From Euryarchaeota archaeon UBA602 (GTDB taxonomy: Archaea > Thermoplasmatota > Poseidoniia > Poseidoniales > Thalassarchaeaceae): a DNA stretch of 14,246 bases. Both the position numbers and the translations under genes were made by a program. The stretch lies in assembly GCA_002498455.1 (NCBI GenBank), contig DAHO01000067.1, positions 1 to 14,246 of the forward strand, read 5' to 3'. The notes under the pieces were generated by a model, which saw only the letters and a program-made list of their open reading frames with translations, was not told where the DNA came from and made no database searches. How positions within the stretch are numbered: position 1 is the first letter of the stretch; every line of letters starts with the position of its first letter. This document shows, piece by piece, positions 7,406 to 11,875 of this stretch.

Positions 7406-8503
7406 TCAATCCGACGCTGGCGATGGCTCGGAACTTGATTTCCTTCGAGTCATTTTGGACAGTATGTTGATCATCGCCAGGACAAGGAACATGATGGTCA
7501 ATTCTGGACTGAACAAAACACTGACGAGCGAAATGAAAATCAATGCCAAATAGGACATTGAAATGTAAAACGACCGAGCTGCCGAAGGGATTCTACCTTT
7601 TTCATCGCGGGGTTCGTTAATGTCTATCGAAATAACCGATTGGTTGTACCAAATTCCTAACAGCAATACGATTAGTGTATACAGATATGCAGACAATTCA
7701 CCGACTTCTGCGGGATTCAACCATGGCATCGCTGCGATACCAATCAAAATCAGCGCATAGACTCGCATCTCAGTAAGTGTTCTGCGAGGACCATTTACCC
7801 AAGGCATCATTGGAATTCCTGCAGCCTTGTATTGGTCGCTGCGGTAGAGGGCAAGGGCCCAGAAATGTGGAGGCGTCCATAAGAAAATCAGTGAGAACAT
7901 CAGCCATGGTAAGGGACTGCCCAAGTCGAATGGATTGACGATTGAAACGGCATCACCCATGGCTGCCGCCCAACCAACCAAGGGTGGCGTGGCTCCAGCT
8001 GCTCCTCCGATGACAATGTTTTGTACACTGGTTCGCTTTAGCCAAAGTGTGTAAATGAACACGTAAAACAGGATGCTGAATACAGCCCAAAATGCAGCGA
8101 CTTCGTTCGCGAAATGAATCAACCAAACAGTTCCTGAAATCGACAAAGTTAGTGCCCACAACAAGCCAGCTGATGGTGCGATTGCACCTCTAGCAATGGC
8201 TCGATCGGCGGTACGCGGCATGGTCGGATCAATGTCTCGATCAATCACGTTGTTGAACGTGTGTGCCCCTCCTGCGGTTAGGTATCCACCTACGAAGACT
8301 ATGGCCATGGTTTCAAGAGTTTGACCATAATCAAAGTCAACGCGTCCAGCAATATTCCATTGAATCAAATCATGAACAAGAATGGTGCACATTGCGGTGA
8401 CCTGTAAGAGAGAAAGGACTCCTGGCTTCATCAGGTGAAACCAATCGGAGAGCGTGGCTTTGGCGGCCACTTCAGATTCGCCCATGAAACTAGGCGGATG
8501 CAT
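7406..8503 (-). CDS. ctaB: protoheme IX farnesyltransferase (heme O synthase)
   Basis: This membrane enzyme of the UbiA prenyltransferase family adds farnesyl from farnesyl diphosphate to heme B, giving heme O, the precursor of heme A for terminal oxidases. Numbering from ATG 8503, it has the LMKPG motif near residue 25, the first Asp-rich prenyl-diphosphate site NNVIDRDID at 84-92 followed by RTADR, the loop YTLWLKRTSVQNIVIGGAAG, and the highly conserved WTPPHFWALALYR near 209-221. About nine hydrophobic helices span the 365-residue protein and the C-terminus is a short polar tail. The second position after RTADR is Ala where most relatives have Pro (RPL). The frame continues to a TTG at 8515; ATG 8503 and ATG 8485 are both more likely starts, and neither has a clear ribosome site. 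It works with CtaA, encoded two genes upstream, with rpoK between them. Confidence 0.95.
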   Translation of the reverse strand: MHPPSFMGESEVAAKATLSDWFHLMKPGVLSLLQVTAMCTILVHDLIQWNIAGRVDFDYGQTLETMAIVFVGGYLTAGGAHTFNNVIDRDIDPTMPRTADRAIARGAIAPSAGLLWALTLSISGTVWLIHFANEVAAFWAVFSILFYVFIYTLWLKRTSVQNIVIGGAAGATPPLVGWAAAMGDAVSIVNPFDLGSPLPWLMFSLIFLWTPPHFWALALYRSDQYKAAGIPMMPWVNGPRRTLTEMRVYALILIGIAAMPWLNPAEVGELSAYLYTLIVLLLGIWYNQSVISIDINEPRDEKGRIPSAARSFYISMSYLALIFISLVSVLFSPELTIMFLVLAMINILSKMTRRKSSSEPSPASD

Positions 8504-8516
8504 CCAATCTATCAAT

Positions 8517-8535
8517 GACGCCCTTACAGGGCGTC
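8517..8535 (-). repeat. perfect 7-bp stem-loop between rpoK and ctaB
   Basis: GACGCCC and GGGCGTC flank a 5-nt loop (TTACA on the plus strand). It lies 11 nt after the rpoK stop and about 13 nt before the ctaB ATG at 8503. No T-run follows. Confidence 0.6.
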
Positions 8536-8546
8536 GTCATTTGCGA

Positions 8547-8801
8547 TTAATCCTCGTGTGGATCTACATCGATAGGAATCAACTGTCGCTCATATTCGAG
8601 GAGTGCAATCTTGAGTGGATCAAGGACGAATCGCACGTTGGCTTCGTCGACACCGTACAAAGAAACCAATTCTTCGCGGAACTCTTCTCTCAATTTCTGC
8701 TCGCTGACATAAAGTGGTGCACCCATACTGATTTGGAGCGCTCTCGCGCCAATGATTCGGGCCTTTTCAAAGCGTGTGTGTGGACGGGCGGGTTCAACCA
8801 T
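8547..8801 (-). CDS. rpoK: DNA-directed RNA polymerase subunit K (RPB6/omega homologue)
   Basis: RpoK is the small assembly subunit of archaeal RNA polymerase that clamps the C-terminal part of the large subunit. The signature TRFEKARIIGARALQISMGAP at residues 9-29 is diagnostic, and the second half DPLKIALLEYERQLIPI (61-77) matches the conserved second region. In typical archaeal RpoK these two blocks are separated by roughly a dozen residues; here there are 31, with a charged, helix-prone insertion around residues 33-56 and a short acidic end. I chose ATG 8801 over ATG 8813 because a GGTGA site at 8807-8811 lies 5 nt before it, while ATG 8813 directly abuts a stem-loop. The protein is then 84 residues. 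The position between ctaA and ctaB is unusual; rpoK is commonly found near ribosomal protein or rpoN genes in archaea. Confidence 0.92.
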   Translation of the reverse strand: MVEPARPHTRFEKARIIGARALQISMGAPLYVSEQKLREEFREELVSLYGVDEANVRFVLDPLKIALLEYERQLIPIDVDPHED

Positions 8802-8806
8802 GTGAT

Positions 8807-8811
8807 TCACC
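8807..8811 (-). promoter_or_regulatory. ribosome binding site of rpoK
   Basis: GGTGA on the minus strand, 5 nt before ATG 8801. It overlaps the alternative ATG at 8813 and so supports the shorter product. Confidence 0.55.
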
Positions 8812-8815
8812 ATCA

Positions 8816-8842
8816 GCAGTTCGCTGCGACTCCGCGACCTGC
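8816..8842 (-). repeat. imperfect 9-bp stem-loop in the rpoK leader
   Basis: On the minus strand GCAGGTCGC pairs with GCGAACTGC with a single G-A mismatch and a 9-nt loop. It lies 4 nt upstream of the rpoK ribosome binding site. Confidence 0.5.
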
Positions 8843-8865
8843 CCGGGTGTCATAAGTCCATCGGG

Positions 8866-8880
8866 AGCCCCGTAGGGGCT
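8866..8880 (-). repeat. perfect 6-bp stem-loop just after the ctaA stop
   Basis: AGCCCC and GGGGCT flank a 3-nt loop, 4 nt after the ctaA stop codon on the minus strand. No T-run follows it. Together with 8816-8842 it gives the 83-nt ctaA-rpoK spacer two possible hairpins. Confidence 0.55.
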
Positions 8881-8884
8881 TATT

Positions 8885-9907
8885 TCACTCCTCCTCGACC
8901 GTATTGGTACTGGAAACAGCGTTTCGAGTCAATACACATGCGAAACCGATACACAGGAAGGCAAAGCTCGCAAACATCAGATGCATCAATGACAAAAGAC
9001 GCTCATAATCATCGAAGGTGAGGACGTATGCTGCGCCGATTAGGATGTTCAATATGTAGAATCCAAAACCCCCGTGTAGAACCTTACGAATGGTACCTAA
9101 TTCCATTCGACGTATATTCCACAGCAACCAAGCACCGACAATGACAACGAAGACTCTGTGCCCGTAAGCAAGATTTGCGGCATTCGTGACAATCAAACTC
9201 CCATTGCATAGGGGCCAAGCCTCATACGATCCGACGTTACAAGCAAGATTTTGTCCAGAGGTGGTTGAGACAAATGCACCAAAGATGAGAACGGCCAATG
9301 TCGACAAACTCAAATCATACATACGGGGTAAAATTTGAGCACTGTGGTTGGGATCCAGTTGCATCCATTCAGGTAAAGCATCATCGGCATCCATCCATTG
9401 AACCCACGCCCACAAGAGTGAGATGGCCAAGAACATTGAACCCGCCAAATGGACAGCTACGGACCAAGGAACATTGTCATACATCACTGTAATCATCCCA
9501 ATCGTACCTTGGATGATGACCAATACGAGAGCCAAGTTTGCAGCCTTGGATACTGCAGGCATTTCACGTCTACGTTTGAAGGCCAAATAGCACTGCAAGA
9601 TGCACAGCGGCCCCAAGATGATACCAGTCACAAATCGATGGAACCATTCCAGAAATATTTCCCAAACAGTATAGCGATATTCAGCACCCCGTGAATCGAT
9701 TTCATCAGGATTTTCTTCCCACCAGGCTTCTTGCTCAGATTCGGAAACATCAAACCCCCATGTACCGAAGCATTGTGGCCAGTCCGGACAGGATTCTCCG
9801 GCGTCATAAATGCGGATGCTTCCACCCAATACGACTGCAATCATGGTAATCAGAAACAGGACAAAGGGAAGGTGATGCAATCTCCACCACTTCGAATTGT
9901 CTTCCAC
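8885..9907 (-). CDS. ctaA: heme A synthase (COX15/CtaA family)
   Basis: CtaA oxidises the C8 methyl of heme O to a formyl group, giving heme A for aa3-type cytochrome oxidase. The 340-residue protein has eight predicted membrane helices in two pseudo-symmetric halves and the four heme-ligand histidines: His90 in LEWFHRFVTG, His153 in VHLAGS, His250 in YGHRVF and His309 in SLMHLMFAS. Glu87, three residues before His90, matches the catalytic Glu of the Bacillus enzyme. Two extracellular Cys pairs are present, Cys40/Cys46 (CPDWPQC) and Cys223/Cys234, as in CtaA forms with two disulfides. The first outer loop (about 37-85) is long and very acidic. The start is a GTG with the strong site GGTGGTGAT immediately upstream at 9911-9919. 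It begins 15 nt after the stop of the amidohydrolase gene. Confidence 0.95.
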   Translation of the reverse strand: MEDNSKWWRLHHLPFVLFLITMIAVVLGGSIRIYDAGESCPDWPQCFGTWGFDVSESEQEAWWEENPDEIDSRGAEYRYTVWEIFLEWFHRFVTGIILGPLCILQCYLAFKRRREMPAVSKAANLALVLVIIQGTIGMITVMYDNVPWSVAVHLAGSMFLAISLLWAWVQWMDADDALPEWMQLDPNHSAQILPRMYDLSLSTLAVLIFGAFVSTTSGQNLACNVGSYEAWPLCNGSLIVTNAANLAYGHRVFVVIVGAWLLWNIRRMELGTIRKVLHGGFGFYILNILIGAAYVLTFDDYERLLSLMHLMFASFAFLCIGFACVLTRNAVSSTNTVEEE

Positions 9908-9910
9908 GAA

Positions 9911-9919
9911 ATCACCACC
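9911..9919 (-). promoter_or_regulatory. strong ribosome binding site fixing the GTG start of ctaA
   Basis: The minus strand reads GGTGGTGAT, 8 of 9 matches to GGAGGTGAT, with 3 nt between its end and GTG 9907. It fills most of the 15-nt gap after the preceding stop codon. Confidence 0.8.
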
Positions 9920-9922
9920 AGA

Positions 9923-11275
9923 TCAGTCCGCATCTTCTTCTTCGGATGCTTCAACGTGTTCCTGCTCGGATGCTGTAGGCCAGTCTCGCTGCCATTCTGC
10001 ATCGACGCCTCCTCCCGACCATTCACCTTCGATCATGATTTCCTCAACCTCAAAGTCCTCGCGCCAAATGGGTTCTCCCTTGGATCCGGATACAATCAAT
10101 TTGTTCGTTTTCTTATCCAAGCCCTTGCGAATCAAATTGATGCCGCGTGTGACAGGAAGTAGATGGCCGACAGGTGTACCGGGGGTGACGATGGGATTGT
10201 TTGCTGTACAGATGAAGATTCCCCGAGCTGGAGCCAAAACATCGGCGCTATCAGAAGGACGCTGAGGGTCTACGATTCGACCGATTACTTCACCCTCCTG
10301 GACGAAGGAACCACGACTGACGAACAAATCGAGTAGACCTCCTTCATCGGCACGAACCCACGTGGAACCACTGGCAAGTAATCGGAACTTTGGACGTGCT
10401 GGATTTCCAGGAATAACATGTAAACCACGAAGGACATTCAAGATTCCATGGATGGCAATTTGTACGGCTTCGTGGTCGGCAAGATTGGCACCTCCGCCCT
10501 CATAGGTCAGAGAACCAATGTCGAGATCGACTGCGGAGCGCCGCATCGAGCCCTTCGGTCCCTTGGAGTCCAAGATGACTTCAATGCCAAATGCTCGAGC
10601 AATTCGGTTACTGGGTGGATGTGCAAGATCTGCACGGACCTGAGGCAGGTTGTCGCGACCTCGTGCTGCGGTGTGTAAATCCAAAAGATAGTCGGAACCC
10701 GTAATCAGTTCATTTAGGACGCGATTTGCCACACGACCGGTGGTCGAACCGGTCTCCGAACCGGGGAACTCTCGGTTGAGGTCACGACCATCGGGGAAGT
10801 ATCGAAGTTGTCGGGTTAAACCAGGTGGATTCAGCACCGGAGCCAAACGAATGGTTCCAGCCATCATCTCGGGGTCGAGTGGCCGTCCCGGGTCAGTAAA
10901 CACGTTTTGAGAAAGAAGACTCGTTGCAACTTGGCCCACCATTTCGTCACCATGAACACCACCGGTGATTGTAATGGTAGGCCCGGGACGACTCCCATGA
11001 ATGATGGTCACAGGAGTGGGCCATGAATCCCCTAGTTTGACGTCGAGAAGGGGCAATTCAACTTGACGTATGGTCCCCGGTTTGATTCGCTTACCAAAAA
11101 AACGGTGCTGCTTAGCCCCTGCCAAACGATCCCAATCGGGTCGTGCAGGCTCATGTGCATCCAAGGCCTTCTTGATTTCACGGCGCCTTTTGGGAGGAAT
11201 CTGGTTGCTAACCTTGAGCGTTTTTTTACGCTTAGGTTTTCCAGTTTTCTGAGTCCTCTTGCCGTTTTCAGGCAC
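9923..11275 (-). CDS. zinc amidohydrolase, succinylglutamate desuccinylase/aspartoacylase family
   Basis: Enzymes of this M14-like family remove acyl groups from N-acylated amino acids or related amides with a single zinc. Numbering from GTG 11275: GGVHGDE carries zinc ligands His108 and Glu111, GRDLNREFPGS (163-173) is the substrate-binding motif, LDLHTAARGR carries the third zinc ligand His201, and LTYEGGG carries the probable catalytic Glu259. The C-terminal beta domain with the hallmark VLAPARGIF and PGTPVGHL follows. The subfamily resembles the broad prokaryotic COG3608 group, so the true substrate is unknown. The protein has a Lys/Arg-rich N-terminus (about 1-40) and an extra acidic C-terminal segment of about 70 residues ending in a run of Glu and Asp. 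I chose GTG 11275 because a GGAGG site (11285-11289) lies 9 nt upstream; the frame is open to a TTG at 11368, which would use up most of the divergent spacer. It is the first gene of the long minus-strand series. Confidence 0.85.
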   Translation of the reverse strand: MPENGKRTQKTGKPKRKKTLKVSNQIPPKRRREIKKALDAHEPARPDWDRLAGAKQHRFFGKRIKPGTIRQVELPLLDVKLGDSWPTPVTIIHGSRPGPTITITGGVHGDEMVGQVATSLLSQNVFTDPGRPLDPEMMAGTIRLAPVLNPPGLTRQLRYFPDGRDLNREFPGSETGSTTGRVANRVLNELITGSDYLLDLHTAARGRDNLPQVRADLAHPPSNRIARAFGIEVILDSKGPKGSMRRSAVDLDIGSLTYEGGGANLADHEAVQIAIHGILNVLRGLHVIPGNPARPKFRLLASGSTWVRADEGGLLDLFVSRGSFVQEGEVIGRIVDPQRPSDSADVLAPARGIFICTANNPIVTPGTPVGHLLPVTRGINLIRKGLDKKTNKLIVSGSKGEPIWREDFEVEEIMIEGEWSGGGVDAEWQRDWPTASEQEHVEASEEEDAD

Positions 11276-11407
11276 CGAATCATCCCTCCCCGTTCGACGG
11301 GTAGAATTTCGATAATCCCATCCTCTTTGAATGAAACCGTCAGATGGACTCCGGAGGAGTGAATTCAACGGTCAATCCTCAAAGACGGTCGATTCCCAGC
11401 GAGCCTC
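11276..11407. other. divergent intergenic region between amidohydrolase and thioesterase genes
   Basis: This 132-nt spacer must hold promoters for both directions, but I see no convincing archaeal TATA box. It contains a 5-bp stem-loop (ACTCC-GGA-GGAGT, 11348-11360) and two near-identical direct repeats, ACGGTCAAT at 11368-11376 and ACGGTCGAT at 11385-11393, spaced 17 nt apart, which could be an operator. The left part could be coding if the amidohydrolase starts at TTG 11368. Confidence 0.4.
11285..11289 (-). promoter_or_regulatory. ribosome binding site of the amidohydrolase gene
   Basis: GGAGG on the minus strand, followed by GATGATTCG and then GTG 11275. It supports the start 31 codons inside the longest frame. 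Confidence 0.5.
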
Positions 11408-11875
11408 ATGGAAGATGAATGTGTGCAGATGAAACATGCGCCCAACAGCATTTGTTTTGGATGCGGACCTGCCAATTCAGAAGGTTTGCAAATCAAATCA
11501 TATCCGATTGAAAATGGGCTTAAGATGACTTTTGAAACCGAGGATGCGCATCAGGCATTCCCAGGAATGATCAACGGAGGCATCATTGGAACCTTGTTGG
11601 ACTGTCATGGGAATTGGACCGCTGCGATTGCCATCATGGAGTCTCGGAATGAAACCGAGCCCCCTTGCACCGTGACTGCAAGATACTCGGTCAAGTTGAG
11701 AAGACCAACTCCACATGGAGTCCCTCTAGAAATTACCAGTCAAGTCGAATCATTGGATGGTGACCGCGCTGAAATCAGTATGAAATTAACTGCCAATGGT
11801 GAACTTTGTGCCCAAGGTGATGGGCTGTTTGTAGCGGTCAAAGAAGGTCATCCTGCGTGGCATCGTTGGCATTGA
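11408..11875 (+). CDS. hotdog-fold acyl-CoA thioesterase, PaaI/THEM4-like
   Basis: The 155-residue protein is a single hotdog domain that probably hydrolyses an acyl-CoA thioester in the cytosol. The N-terminal CFGCGPANSEGLQIK matches the CFGCG..N..GL motif found in PaaI/THEM4-like thioesterases. The segment FPGMINGGIIGTLLDCHGNW is the hotdog helix with the active-site region (Gly-Gly followed by LLD and an HGN). The strand TARYSVKLRRPTP and the later AEISMKLTANGELCAQGDGLFV complete the fold. The Asn-Gly-Gly in place of the commoner His-Gly-Gly at the start of the helix is a difference at or near the active site, so the mechanism may vary. ATG 11408 is the first start; ATG 11429 is an alternative, and neither has a clear ribosome site. 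It is transcribed away from the amidohydrolase and its last 38 bp overlap the end of the convergent surface-protein gene. Confidence 0.85.
   Translation: MEDECVQMKHAPNSICFGCGPANSEGLQIKSYPIENGLKMTFETEDAHQAFPGMINGGIIGTLLDCHGNWTAAIAIMESRNETEPPCTVTARYSVKLRRPTPHGVPLEITSQVESLDGDRAEISMKLTANGELCAQGDGLFVAVKEGHPAWHRWH

Noticed and set aside
8802..8884. tRNA gene or small RNA gene in the ctaA-rpoK spacer
   Set aside because: The spacer is GC-rich and foldable, but it has no T-arm consensus or cloverleaf and is too short to hold both a tRNA and the rpoK leader.
11276..11368. N-terminal extension of the amidohydrolase from TTG 11368
   Set aside because: A GGAGG site points to GTG 11275, and the extension would run through a 5-bp inverted repeat and the divergent promoter region. 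It cannot be fully excluded.
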